A stretch of DNA of 64,000 bases from CAYXDO01 sp964463485 (GTDB lineage: Bacteria; Myxococcota; Kuafuiibacteriia; Kuafuiibacteriales; Kuafuiibacteriaceae), in the NCBI GenBank assembly GCA_964463485.1, contig CAYXDO010000001.1:133911-197910 (forward strand), given 5' to 3'. The notes beneath the pieces are model-generated. The model was not told the DNA's origin. It saw nothing but the letters and a program-made list of their open reading frames with translations, and did not search any database. Positions 51,509 to 59,719 of the stretch are shown here, piece after piece. How positions within the stretch are numbered: position 1 is the first letter of the stretch; every line of letters begins with the position of its first letter. A program made the translations under genes and the position numbers.

Positions 51509-52479
51509 AGAATCGCAAGCTTGGAAAGACCGGGCTCGAGGTCAGCGAGATTGGCTTTGGTGGATGGGCGATCGGAGGCTACTCGTGGGGCCCGCAAAAG
51601 GACGTGGATTCACGCGCGGCGCTGTCCACGGCGTACGAGCTCGGAGTCAACCTCTTCGACACGGCGTTGGTCTACGGCTACGGAATGTCCGAGCGTTTGG
51701 TGGGTGAGTTCGTTCGATCGACGGGAGCGCGGGAGCGCCTCGTGGTCGCCACGAAGATCAACCCGATGAACTGGGAGTTCCCGGCGTCCGACGTGGGCGT
51801 CGATCAAGTCTTTCCTCCGCACCACATCAAGCAGGCGCTGAACGAGAGCTTGCGGAACCTGAAGCTCGAGTACGTCGATCTGATCTCTCTTCACGTGTAT
51901 GCCGAGAACTTCGCGGACGACTTGGCCTGGCTGGACACGCTCGATTCGCTCAAACAAGTCGGCAAGCTGAGGCACATCGGGGTGTCCGTGAACAGCTTCC
52001 AGCCGAACGCTGCGCTTCGAATCGTCGAGACGGGGCGGGTCGATGTGATCACGGTGCACTACAACGTCTTCGAACAAGCGCCGGCGGACAGGCTCTTTGC
52101 GGCGGTAGCAAAAACGGGCGTTGGGCTCCTGATTCGATCGCCGCTCGAGTTTTCAGCGCTGACGGGTGACCTTCTGGAGGACGTGCGTTTTTCGGAAGGA
52201 GACCATCGCGCCGCGTACTTCGCGGGCGATCGACTGCGCAAGACGGTGAGTCGCGTGGAGTCCCTGCGGCCGGTGCTCGAGGGCGCGGCCGGCTCGATGA
52301 CGCTGGGCGCGTTGCGTTTCGCGCTGTCGTGTCCGGACGTCTCGAGTGTGTTGGTCGGGATGCGCAATGCGGAGCAAGCGCGGGAGAACGTTCGTGCGTC
52401 CGACGACGGTCCGCTGTCGAGTGAGGTGCTCTCCACCCTTTTGCGGCATCGGTGGGACCGAACGGAAGCGCGGTGGTGA
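51505..52479 (+). CDS. aldo/keto reductase
   Basis: 324 residues with the AKR TIM barrel. N-terminal KLGKTGLEVSEIGFGGWAIGG, catalytic Asp and Tyr in NLFDTALVYGYGMSER (about 48-63), Lys in VVATKINP (about 82), and His in ISLHVY (about 130). The C-terminal NADPH site is in VSSVLVGMRNAEQARENV (about 282-299). GGAGG lies 6 bases before GTG 51505. Reduces carbonyls with NADPH; substrate unknown. Coupled to the membrane protein upstream. Confidence 0.92.
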   Translation: MKNRKLGKTGLEVSEIGFGGWAIGGYSWGPQKDVDSRAALSTAYELGVNLFDTALVYGYGMSERLVGEFVRSTGARERLVVATKINPMNWEFPASDVGVDQVFPPHHIKQALNESLRNLKLEYVDLISLHVYAENFADDLAWLDTLDSLKQVGKLRHIGVSVNSFQPNAALRIVETGRVDVITVHYNVFEQAPADRLFAAVAKTGVGLLIRSPLEFSALTGDLLEDVRFSEGDHRAAYFAGDRLRKTVSRVESLRPVLEGAAGSMTLGALRFALSCPDVSSVLVGMRNAEQARENVRASDDGPLSSEVLSTLLRHRWDRTEARW

Positions 52480-52528
52480 GCTCAAACCTCGTGCTTGACA
52501 CCGAAGATTCGAGGTATCGTCGACGCAG

Positions 52529-53080
52529 GTGGCTTTCGTCGACCAAAAGCGGAATCGATTGATTCTCAAAGCCGTGCTCACCGGGCCTCCCGCTGTGGGC
52601 AAGACAGAGCGGATCGAGCAACTCCGCGCGGTCGGATCGGGCACTCGGTTCGGGTCGAAGACGCGCGGGTTCACGGAGATGGCCTCGCTCGAGCTTGCCA
52701 CGGAGAGTAGCCGTCGAACGGTCGAAATCGAAGTCTACGAGTGGCACGGTCCGGAGCGCGCCGACATTCGAGAGAGCGCGTTGTTCACAGGTCTGGACGG
52801 CGTGGTGTTCATCGCCGACGCACGTGAGGATCGATATGTGGACACGAGGGGCATGTTCAAATTCCTGAACGAGACGGCTGGGAAGACCAAGATCGTGCGG
52901 CTACCGGCCATCATGATGCTGTCGCGTCAAGACGAAGGGCTGCTTCGCCTGCCGATGATTTCAAAGGAGCTTCAGGGGCCCACGTGGAGTCAGCTCCTCG
53001 ACATCAACCACGATCAGCCGGAGCCGTTCATCGAGGCGATTCGCCTGCTCGGCGAGCTCATGGTCGCGCGCGCGCTTTGA
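52529..53080 (+). CDS. MglA/Ras-like small GTPase-like protein
   Basis: 183 residues. P-loop LTGPPAVGKTERI (17-29), then an EYEWHGPER-like strand matching the switch II/DxxG position (EVYEWHGPERADIRE), and VVFIADAREDRY. The NKxD guanine motif reads LSRQDE, so base specificity is doubtful. The layout resembles the MglA/Sar1-like GTPases of myxobacteria that set cell polarity, but lacks the full G4 box. TTGACA and TATCGT upstream are only 14 bases apart. The end overlaps the convergent gene by 23 bases. Confidence 0.7.
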   Translation: MAFVDQKRNRLILKAVLTGPPAVGKTERIEQLRAVGSGTRFGSKTRGFTEMASLELATESSRRTVEIEVYEWHGPERADIRESALFTGLDGVVFIADAREDRYVDTRGMFKFLNETAGKTKIVRLPAIMMLSRQDEGLLRLPMISKELQGPTWSQLLDINHDQPEPFIEAIRLLGELMVARAL

Positions 53081-53453
53081 GCAGAGCCTCGATCGCGACC
53101 TTCTCCTCGGCGATGGTGCTCGAAGCAGCGACCTTGGCGAGGTGATGGGCAGCTCCGACCCGACCTTCGAGCGCGAGCAGAGCGGCAGCGAGCCGGTGAC
53201 ACTCGATACTGTCGAATCGTTCGATACACGACTCGAGCTCAGACTCGGCGTCGTCGATGCGTCCTTCGCGAACGGCGCGAGTGGCGGCGTCGATGTGGCG
53301 GCGGGCTTCGATCGTGGGTTGCGACATTGGCGAGCGTGCGACCGCGACGGGCCCGCGTTCGGCTCGGGCCCACACCACCACGCCGCCGACGGCGAGGCCG
53401 ATGGCGAGGCCGGACAGCACCACGGCAGGTCTGAGCGCGGGGGCTTTGGCCAC
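53058..53453 (-). CDS. membrane-anchored mini-paralogue of the neighbouring kinase tail
   Basis: 131 residues from GTG 53453. One transmembrane helix (about 13-30, VVLSGLAIGLAVGGVVVW), then a helical extracytoplasmic domain (about 45-130): IDAATRAVREGRIDDAESELESCIE, DSIECHRLAAALLALEGR, VGAAHHLAKVAA. The same pattern forms the extracytoplasmic end of the Ser/Thr kinase that starts 8 bases away on the other strand (FARGDFAGARADLLDC, DLPECHYWYGALLSLSG, AHVARAS). The two are probably functionally linked. Confidence 0.65.
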   Translation of the reverse strand: MAKAPALRPAVVLSGLAIGLAVGGVVVWARAERGPVAVARSPMSQPTIEARRHIDAATRAVREGRIDDAESELESCIERFDSIECHRLAAALLALEGRVGAAHHLAKVAASSTIAEEKVAIEALLKARARP

Positions 53454-53461
53454 GGCGGGGC

Positions 53462-55546
53462 ATGATACTCCGCCGCCTCGGAAGTGTGGCACTTGCGGGC
53501 GACTCGTTGCGCAATGATGATGCGCCCGTGGCCTTGCTGGCCGACCTCGATCTCGGTGATCCAAAGGTCCCGCTCCCCGAAAAGATCGGTCGCTTTCGCA
53601 TCGCGGGCCGGCTGGGGCGCGGGGGTATGGGCGTCGTTTTGGACGCGCAAGCTCCGGACGGTCGACTCGTCGCGCTCAAGTTGATTCGACCTCAAACGGA
53701 TTCGGACCGTCAAAAGACACTCAACGCTCGCTTGTTGCGTGAGGCTCGAATTCTCGAGCGCATTCACCATCCGGGAATCGTGGGTCTCGTCGAATCGGGC
53801 GAAGTCGACGGCGTGGCTTACTTGGCGATGGAACGGGTGGAAGGTGTGACTCTACACGCCATTCGAAAGAAGGCGCCGCTCGACAAGGAAGCGCTCGTGA
53901 CTCTCGCGCTGCAACTCACCGAGGCCCTCGGACACCTACACGAAGCCGGCGTCGTTCATCGCGACGTCAAGCCTGGCAACGTGTTGGTCCGCGCAGATGG
54001 GAGGGTCGTCCTCGCCGACTTCGGAATCGCGCGCCACCAGGAAGCCACCGGAATTACCAGAGTCGGCGAGGTCGTGGGCAGCGCGGGCTTTTTGGCGCCG
54101 GAGTGTTTCCAAGGGAAGCTACCGAACGAGAAGTCCGATCAGTACTCGCTCGGTGTGCTGCTCTTCGAGATGGCCGCGATCAAGCGACGCATACGGGTTC
54201 CGAAGAACGCGCCGCTGGTCGAACGATTCATCAAGCTTCGCGAGCTCGATTGGAGTCGCTTTCCGTCCGACCCATCGATGCACGGGCTCAAAAAAATTCT
54301 GGAAAGGATGTTGGCCGGTCGGCCCGAAGATCGATTCACGTCGATGCGCACGTGTCTACGGGCCCTCGGGGAGCTAGGGCAAGAAGGAGACGCACGCCCC
54401 AGAAACAAAAAGCCGGAGAGCGGGCTCGGGGTCGCCGCGCTCCCCGCCGAAGGAATGATCGGCGAGGGAACCAAGCTCTCCAAGCTGGCGGCCGGCCTGC
54501 CCGTCTCATCCGTTTGGGGACCAGACGCCGAAGAGCGCGAGGACGATGAAGACGTTGCCAAGGCGCTCTTCGACCGAGTGTCGCCGACCGTGCCCAAGGC
54601 TTCGGAGCTCACGGAGGTGACTGCCGCGGATCGAGTCAAGCTTCCCGAGCCCCTGACGCTCCACGCGGTCGCTCGTCCGCCATCCGGGTCGGCGCAGCAG
54701 ACCGTCTTCTCGCCCAAACGCGGGAGCTCGATGCTGCCTTTCTCCGACGAGAACACTCAGGGAGAGTCGGACGGGGGTGGGCCGCGAGAGACGACCGAAC
54801 CGGAAGCCCAAGCCTACGTCCCGCAAGAGAGCACGGAGCGCGGTCCCGCCGTCAAAGCCTCGGTGCGGAGTTGGTCGGGTGAGCTCACGCCAAAGCCAAA
54901 CGACTCGCCGGCGCCGATCGAATCGCTCGCCCAACTCGACCCAAACGATGCGCAGATGACCGAGCTCGAGGGGGGCATCGAGCGAGACCTCGTCGACCGG
55001 GTTTCGAAGGCCCTCAATGCTTCGCCAGCCGATTCTCTCGATCGACCGCTCGATCCGATTCGCGAGCTTCGTGTCCCCGCTCGAGTCGTGAAGGAATCGA
55101 GATCGACACTCGACGTCAAAGTCGCCGATCCCGCTTTGAAGCCCTCGAATGTGCTCGTGGAGCGAACGGTTCCGATGGCCGAGACAGCGGCTCGGCGGAA
55201 ATTTCTGCTGCCCTTCAGCGTCGGGCTTCTCGGAGGGCTGGCCCTCGCGCTCCTCTTCATCCACGCGCCGAAGCCGGCGCCAGCGGCGTTCCCCGTTTGG
55301 CCCCTGAGAGATGGCCCCATTTCCGTCGCGCTCGCCTCGTCACCGGACGCGAGTCAGGCGACTCTCAGCCTGGAAAAGGCTCAGCGGGCGTTTGCGCGTG
55401 GTGACTTCGCGGGGGCCCGCGCGGACTTGCTCGATTGTCTGCGGGTGGGTGACTTGCCGGAATGTCACTATTGGTACGGCGCCTTGTTGTCCCTGTCCGG
55501 AGAACCAGGATCCCGCGCCCACGTGGCCCGCGCGTCCCACAAGTAG
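53462..55546 (+). CDS. transmembrane Ser/Thr protein kinase (PknB-like)
   Basis: 694 residues. Kinase domain about 42-310: glycine loop GRGGMG (52-57), Lys73, HRDVKPGN (166-173) and DFG (186-188), all intact. A long acidic/Pro/Ser linker follows (about 310-575), then one membrane helix (about 581-602) and an ~92-residue extracytoplasmic helical tail with a Cys pair (LLDC, PECHYW). The tail resembles the product of the divergent gene 53058-53453. It phosphorylates proteins in response to an envelope cue. Followed on the same strand by a TPR protein and a lipoprotein that may be part of the pathway. Confidence 0.95.
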   Translation: MILRRLGSVALAGDSLRNDDAPVALLADLDLGDPKVPLPEKIGRFRIAGRLGRGGMGVVLDAQAPDGRLVALKLIRPQTDSDRQKTLNARLLREARILERIHHPGIVGLVESGEVDGVAYLAMERVEGVTLHAIRKKAPLDKEALVTLALQLTEALGHLHEAGVVHRDVKPGNVLVRADGRVVLADFGIARHQEATGITRVGEVVGSAGFLAPECFQGKLPNEKSDQYSLGVLLFEMAAIKRRIRVPKNAPLVERFIKLRELDWSRFPSDPSMHGLKKILERMLAGRPEDRFTSMRTCLRALGELGQEGDARPRNKKPESGLGVAALPAEGMIGEGTKLSKLAAGLPVSSVWGPDAEEREDDEDVAKALFDRVSPTVPKASELTEVTAADRVKLPEPLTLHAVARPPSGSAQQTVFSPKRGSSMLPFSDENTQGESDGGGPRETTEPEAQAYVPQESTERGPAVKASVRSWSGELTPKPNDSPAPIESLAQLDPNDAQMTELEGGIERDLVDRVSKALNASPADSLDRPLDPIRELRVPARVVKESRSTLDVKVADPALKPSNVLVERTVPMAETAARRKFLLPFSVGLLGGLALALLFIHAPKPAPAAFPVWPLRDGPISVALASSPDASQATLSLEKAQRAFARGDFAGARADLLDCLRVGDLPECHYWYGALLSLSGEPGSRAHVARASHK

Positions 55547-55638
55547 CCAACGACGACTCCATGGGCCTCACCCTCCGGTTGTTCCCGTCGCGACTTGGCG
55601 GATGTCTCCCGGCCGAGAGAGCGGGCATAACGCGGTCC

Positions 55639-56265
55639 GTGAGTTGGCGAGCCATGTGTACGCTGATCCTGCTGCTCTCCTCGAGTGCCTCCGCCGATCA
55701 AGTCGAGGGACCGACCGACCCGCAGGTCGAGAGAGCCCGAGCGCACGCGCAAGCAGGCAAAGCGTACTTCGACGAAGGTAAGTTCATGGACGCGATCCGG
55801 GAGCTCGAGGAAGCCCACGCCCTCGCGCCTCGCCCCTCGCTCCTCTACAACATCGCCCAAGCGTGGGCCCGTCTGGGCGACGACATGAAGACTGCCGCCG
55901 CGCTTCGCGCCTACTTGGCGGCCGCCCCCGACGCAGCCGATCGCGCCTCCGTCGAGCGCTGGCTCGACAACATCAGAGCGCCGCCTCCCGCCGCGCCGCA
56001 ACCCCAATCGAGCTCGCTTCTGCCGTGGATCGTTGGGTTCGGCGCAGCGTCAGCCGTGACCGGAGGCGTGGGGCTGGGTTTGGGTCTCTCTGCCCAATCG
56101 ACTTATCGAGAGTTGGAGGGCGGCTGCGGCGCCAGTCTGGGTTGCTCGGAGGCCGAGATCGATACCGCGAGAGCTCCCGCCACCGCGGCCAACGTGCTGT
56201 TCGGCGCGGCGTCGACCTTCCTCCTGACCAGCCTCGTCGTACTCATCGTGGAGGTCGGACGATGA
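55639..56265 (+). CDS. exported TPR protein with C-terminal membrane helices
   Basis: About 208 residues. Signal peptide (LILLLSSSASA-DQ), two or three TPR units (AGKAYFDEGKFMDAIRELEEAH, LLYNIAQAWARLGDDMKTAA), a Pro-rich spacer, and two hydrophobic segments near the end (LLPWIVGFGAASAVTGGVG and AANVLFGAASTFLLTSLVVL). This design, TPR plus a Gly-rich membrane end, is common downstream of Ser/Thr kinases in myxobacteria. GTG 55639 and ATG 55654 are both possible starts. The stop overlaps the next ATG (ATGA). Confidence 0.75.
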   Translation: MSWRAMCTLILLLSSSASADQVEGPTDPQVERARAHAQAGKAYFDEGKFMDAIRELEEAHALAPRPSLLYNIAQAWARLGDDMKTAAALRAYLAAAPDAADRASVERWLDNIRAPPPAAPQPQSSSLLPWIVGFGAASAVTGGVGLGLGLSAQSTYRELEGGCGASLGCSEAEIDTARAPATAANVLFGAASTFLLTSLVVLIVEVGR

Positions 56266-57176
56266 ATGCGCTGCGACTTGCGATTTCGATGACCCTCGCC
56301 ACTCAGGCGTGTCTCCTCGACTACGAGGCGCTGAGAACGGGAAAGGGCGATGCCGGGTTCGCCGATCTGGGATCGCATCCCGATGCCACTCAGTCGGACG
56401 CGCGCTCGGACGCGGCGCTCGACTCGGGCACCCCGGATCTCGGATTCTTGGATGCAACCGCCGACGCCGGCTTTTCCGACGCTGACTCTTTCGATGCTGG
56501 ATTTTTCGACGTTGGACCGGACGCAGGTGGGGATCAATCGGCGTGGCCCGAAGTCCTCACTCCGTGCCCCGGCTCGTGGACCGTGCTCGACCAAGATTAT
56601 TTCGACCTTCCGCTGTCGGGTTGGAGCACGACCGGCACGTTCGAAGCCGGCCACGAGTGGAGAACGGAATCGGGAGGCCTGATCGTCGACATGGACGGCG
56701 ACGCCAATTATTGGGATCGACATCTCGTCCGGAATGGTTTTTCGGAGTCGGACTTCGCGGTCATGGTCGACTTGGCGGCGTACGACGACGAGTCCTGGCC
56801 CCAAGTCCACCTGCGTGTGGACCCGACGAGACCCTCCGAGCGATTTTATGGAATCAGACTCAACAGCACGCGGGAAGATCTTCAGCTCGCCGTCCAGACG
56901 GTGGCGGACAACGCCAGCAATCCGGACGAGAACTCCGGTTTTCCTGCGCTAGCGCTAGAGGCCACGGTCAGACTGGTCGCACAAATCCATAACGAGGGCC
57001 CCGACGTCGTGCTGCGAGCCGCGCTCTACGATCTGGGTGACCATCTCGTGGTGGGTTCCATCGTCACTCATCGGTACACGGGCGCGACCGCATACACCTC
57101 GGCCGGTGGGTTTGCCGTGTCCGGCTGGGTAGGTCGGTCGAGGTTCGAACACGTCCGAATCCTCGGCTGCAGATGA
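56262..57176 (+). CDS. lipoprotein with Asp/Ala linker and beta-sandwich-like domain
   Basis: 304 residues. Lipobox TQAC (Cys17) after LAISMTLA. A low-complexity Asp/Ala/Phe/Ser linker (about 25-95) precedes a beta-rich domain (about 100-304) with FDLPLSGWSTTGTFEAG and LIVDMDGDANYWDRH, reminiscent of concanavalin-like sugar-binding folds (inference). Translationally coupled to the TPR gene by ATGA overlap. GGAGG precedes the ATG. Confidence 0.75.
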   Translation: MNALRLAISMTLATQACLLDYEALRTGKGDAGFADLGSHPDATQSDARSDAALDSGTPDLGFLDATADAGFSDADSFDAGFFDVGPDAGGDQSAWPEVLTPCPGSWTVLDQDYFDLPLSGWSTTGTFEAGHEWRTESGGLIVDMDGDANYWDRHLVRNGFSESDFAVMVDLAAYDDESWPQVHLRVDPTRPSERFYGIRLNSTREDLQLAVQTVADNASNPDENSGFPALALEATVRLVAQIHNEGPDVVLRAALYDLGDHLVVGSIVTHRYTGATAYTSAGGFAVSGWVGRSRFEHVRILGCR

Positions 57177-57230
57177 GTAAGGTGAGACGATGACTGAGTG
57201 CGGATCGAGCCTTGCTCGGAGCTCGGGCGC

Positions 57231-57623
57231 ATGAGCTCGAGAGGCATTCTGATCGAGGGCATGACGGCGCAGCAAATCGCCGAGTTGACTCCCGCGGAGC
57301 TCGATGGCTTCGTGCTCTCAGCGCAACCCATTGTCTTCCGAGCGGGTACGTCCGAAATTCTGGCACAGTTCACGGTCGAGGGTGACACGTTGCGTTTGGA
57401 GCTCGGGCACATCGACGGCGGCGGCGAGGGCGTCCTGCCGGTTCTCGCCTCTGCGGCTCGCAAATGCGCTCGGAACCGGGCCCTTCAGACGATCGATTGG
57501 GTTGTCTACGCAGTAAGCTGCCCGCGTCCGAACCTGAAGCTTCGAAGGGTCTTGGAGCGGCGAGGGTTTCAAAAAGAGACCTTCAACGGGATCGAGGCCT
57601 TTCGGATGATGGAGCGAGTTTGA
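57231..57623 (+). CDS. short GNAT-like protein, unknown function
   Basis: 130 residues. The C-terminal part (LGHIDGGGEGVLPVLASAARKCARNRA and LRRVLERRGFQKETFNG) resembles the end of GNAT acetyltransferases (motif A helix and the RGF strand), but the Q-x-x-G-x-G loop is not complete, so acetyl-CoA binding is doubtful. A longer frame starts at GTG 57198. Last gene before a bidirectional terminator. Confidence 0.55.
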   Translation: MSSRGILIEGMTAQQIAELTPAELDGFVLSAQPIVFRAGTSEILAQFTVEGDTLRLELGHIDGGGEGVLPVLASAARKCARNRALQTIDWVVYAVSCPRPNLKLRRVLERRGFQKETFNGIEAFRMMERV

Positions 57624-57671
57624 GGTCTCGGCAAAATTCGTGGAAAGCGAGGTTACTCGTATCCAAAAACG

Positions 57672-57711
57672 AAAACCCACGCGAACCTCGAGGGGCTCGC
57701 GTGGGCTTTCT
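57672..57711. terminator. bidirectional rho-independent terminator
   Basis: Stem CCCACGCGA (57676-57684) pairs perfectly with TCGCGTGGG (57697-57705). AAAA precedes it and CTTTC follows, giving weak T-runs on both strands. It lies between the + strand kinase operon and the - strand annexin-like gene. Confidence 0.75.
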
Positions 57712-57762
57712 GCTCGAACGAGGTCCTTCGAGCCGTCTCTCCGTAAGCTTTCCTTCGTTCGA

Positions 57763-59406
57763 TTACCGACCGATCGACTGAATGACGCCCTTCGCGGTCT
57801 CGGCGTATTTGTCCATGATTCCCTTCAGCGTATCGAACATTTGCTGGCGCTTGGTGACCATTCGCTGAAGCTTCTGCGACTCGAGATCGATCGAAGGAGC
57901 GGCCTCTCCGCCGCCGCCGCCGAAGAACGACTCCAGCGCGCCACCGACCACCGGGATGTTCGAGAGCAGCCCACCGCCGTTGCCCTCCCGATTGCCCTGC
58001 TGCTGCTGAATCTGATTGAGGTACTGATTCTGCTTCTCGATGTCCTTGTCCATCTTCTGCATGATGAGCATGAGCATCAACATGACTTTGTCTTCGACCG
58101 TGAGGGACGGGTCATTGAGGATACCGGCGACCTGAGACTGATGCTGCACCTCGGAGCCGACGTCGTTGTTGTTGATCCGTCCAGGAGCCGCGAGCGGATT
58201 CATCGAGCCCATGCCCGCGCCGTTCATGGCGCCAAACCCGAACTCGGCGCCGCCGAGGAGAGCCTGCAAGATCTGACCGAAGACGAACGCGAACATGCTA
58301 GCGGCGGGTGAGTTGCCCTGACCTGTCGTCGGGACGTTCGGAGCACCGATACCGTCAATCGCCGCCTTGACCATATCCATCGTCCGCTTGTCGACCATGG
58401 GGAATCGGCCATTGGCCGGTCCGGGGATCGGCGTTCCCATCGTGTTCCCACAAAAGCGGTGCGGGCGGGCGTACGAAGGCGCGTCGAGCACGACCGTCGC
58501 ACGGCGCGCACCGTAAGGACCAAGCGCGTCGGCGAGGTCGCCGCGAAGGTCGCCATACTGACTGTCGTACTGAGCCTCCACGGCGCGACGCGTCGCGGGG
58601 TCGAGCTTTCGGAACATCGCCTCGATCTCCGGAGACGGGCCTGTCTCACCGGAGCGAACGCGCTCTTCGATGGCGAGGTGAATGCGGGCCGCTTCGGCTC
58701 GCGGGACGTTCCCGTCCAGCAGGCCCTCGGCGAGATCGAGCTCGGCGCCCGAGAAATCAGACCGGATGTCATTTCGAAGCGCGTTGATGTCCCCGTCCCC
58801 GTACATGTTCGCGTAAGCGCGCTGAATTTCTGCGCGCTCCGAAGGTGACTTGCCTTCGAGCTCCTTGTACACGGCCTTCTCGTCCGTTCCCGCTCCGCTC
58901 ATGGCCTCATGAATCCGCACGGCGGCGCCGGCCGCGCGATCACCGTCCATCGCGGCCTGGGCGCGATGAAGCTCCGGACCCGAGAGCTCACTCTCGAGCT
59001 CGGCGTCGAGCGACTCACCGAACTGAGCTCGATACTCGGCCCGAATCGCGGCGATCTGCGCGGGCGTCTTTCCTTCGAGGACCTTGAAGATGGCTTCTTC
59101 GTCGGTGCCAAGTCCCGACATGGCTTCGTGGAGCTTGCGCGCGTCTCTACGAGCCTCGGCCGTTCCCGAGTAGCCCTCCCCAGCGATCTTTCGCAAATCG
59201 TCGAGGACAGTCGAGGGCCGCCGGGGTTCGGAGGGATAGTAGCCTTCGGCGCACCCTTGCGTGGTCATGGCAGTGGCGGAGAATGAATCGTTGAACTCAG
59301 TGCGGAGCTTGCGAGCTTGAGTCAGTGAGAGGGCGAAAGGAGCTTCCTGGAGGCTTCGGGCGAGGAGCTGGGTGAGTACGTTCTGGGTGTTCATCGTGGT
59401 CTTCAT
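57763..59406 (-). CDS. bacterial annexin-like protein
   Basis: 547 residues. Three helical repeats of about 70 residues: 85-150, 158-225 and a degenerate one at 236-300. The first two carry the annexin type II calcium loop, GLGTDE (98-103) and GAGTDE (171-176), each followed by a helix and ending in an 'YxxxFGxxLxxxLxxxLSG'-type segment (YRAQFGESLDAELESELSG). Annexins bind acidic membranes in a calcium-dependent way. The rest (300-547) has a Gly/Asn-rich stretch and a long helical, Gln-rich coiled tail (QNQYLNQIQQQQ). No signal peptide. AAGGAAG supports ATG 59406. A consensus sigma-54 promoter lies upstream. Confidence 0.8.
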   Translation of the reverse strand: MKTTMNTQNVLTQLLARSLQEAPFALSLTQARKLRTEFNDSFSATAMTTQGCAEGYYPSEPRRPSTVLDDLRKIAGEGYSGTAEARRDARKLHEAMSGLGTDEEAIFKVLEGKTPAQIAAIRAEYRAQFGESLDAELESELSGPELHRAQAAMDGDRAAGAAVRIHEAMSGAGTDEKAVYKELEGKSPSERAEIQRAYANMYGDGDINALRNDIRSDFSGAELDLAEGLLDGNVPRAEAARIHLAIEERVRSGETGPSPEIEAMFRKLDPATRRAVEAQYDSQYGDLRGDLADALGPYGARRATVVLDAPSYARPHRFCGNTMGTPIPGPANGRFPMVDKRTMDMVKAAIDGIGAPNVPTTGQGNSPAASMFAFVFGQILQALLGGAEFGFGAMNGAGMGSMNPLAAPGRINNNDVGSEVQHQSQVAGILNDPSLTVEDKVMLMLMLIMQKMDKDIEKQNQYLNQIQQQQGNREGNGGGLLSNIPVVGGALESFFGGGGGEAAPSIDLESQKLQRMVTKRQQMFDTLKGIMDKYAETAKGVIQSIGR

Positions 59407-59449
59407 GGCTTCTTCCTTTTCGTTGGTTGGAGGGTTCGAAAGGGAGGTT

Positions 59450-59465
59450 TGCAACGAGGGTGCCA
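59450..59465 (-). promoter_or_regulatory. sigma-54 promoter of the annexin-like gene
   Basis: On the minus strand TGGCAC (59465-59460), 5 bases, then TTGCA (59454-59450). This matches the -24/-12 consensus TGGCAC-N5-TTGCA exactly. The expected start lies about 33 bases before the ATG at 59406. An enhancer-binding activator would be required. The remaining gap to 59719 shows no gene. Confidence 0.7.
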
Positions 59466-59719
59466 ACTGCAACCGGGCGAGAGCGACCGAAAAACGGCGA
59501 GAGTTCGGTTCGACCCTTCGCACGCCGGACGAATTCGGACGCTGAACGATCCCACACTCGAGCGATAGCCAGGGACCGAAGGCCACCTAACCCGGACGTC
59601 GAAGACCCGGCCTTGGGACCGCAAGCATCTTGCCTGTGGCTACTTACGCGGACTTCGCTAGACCCTGGCCCGGGATCGCAGGTGGCTCGCCGGAGATGGC
59701 CGGCCGGACTAGCGAGCCG

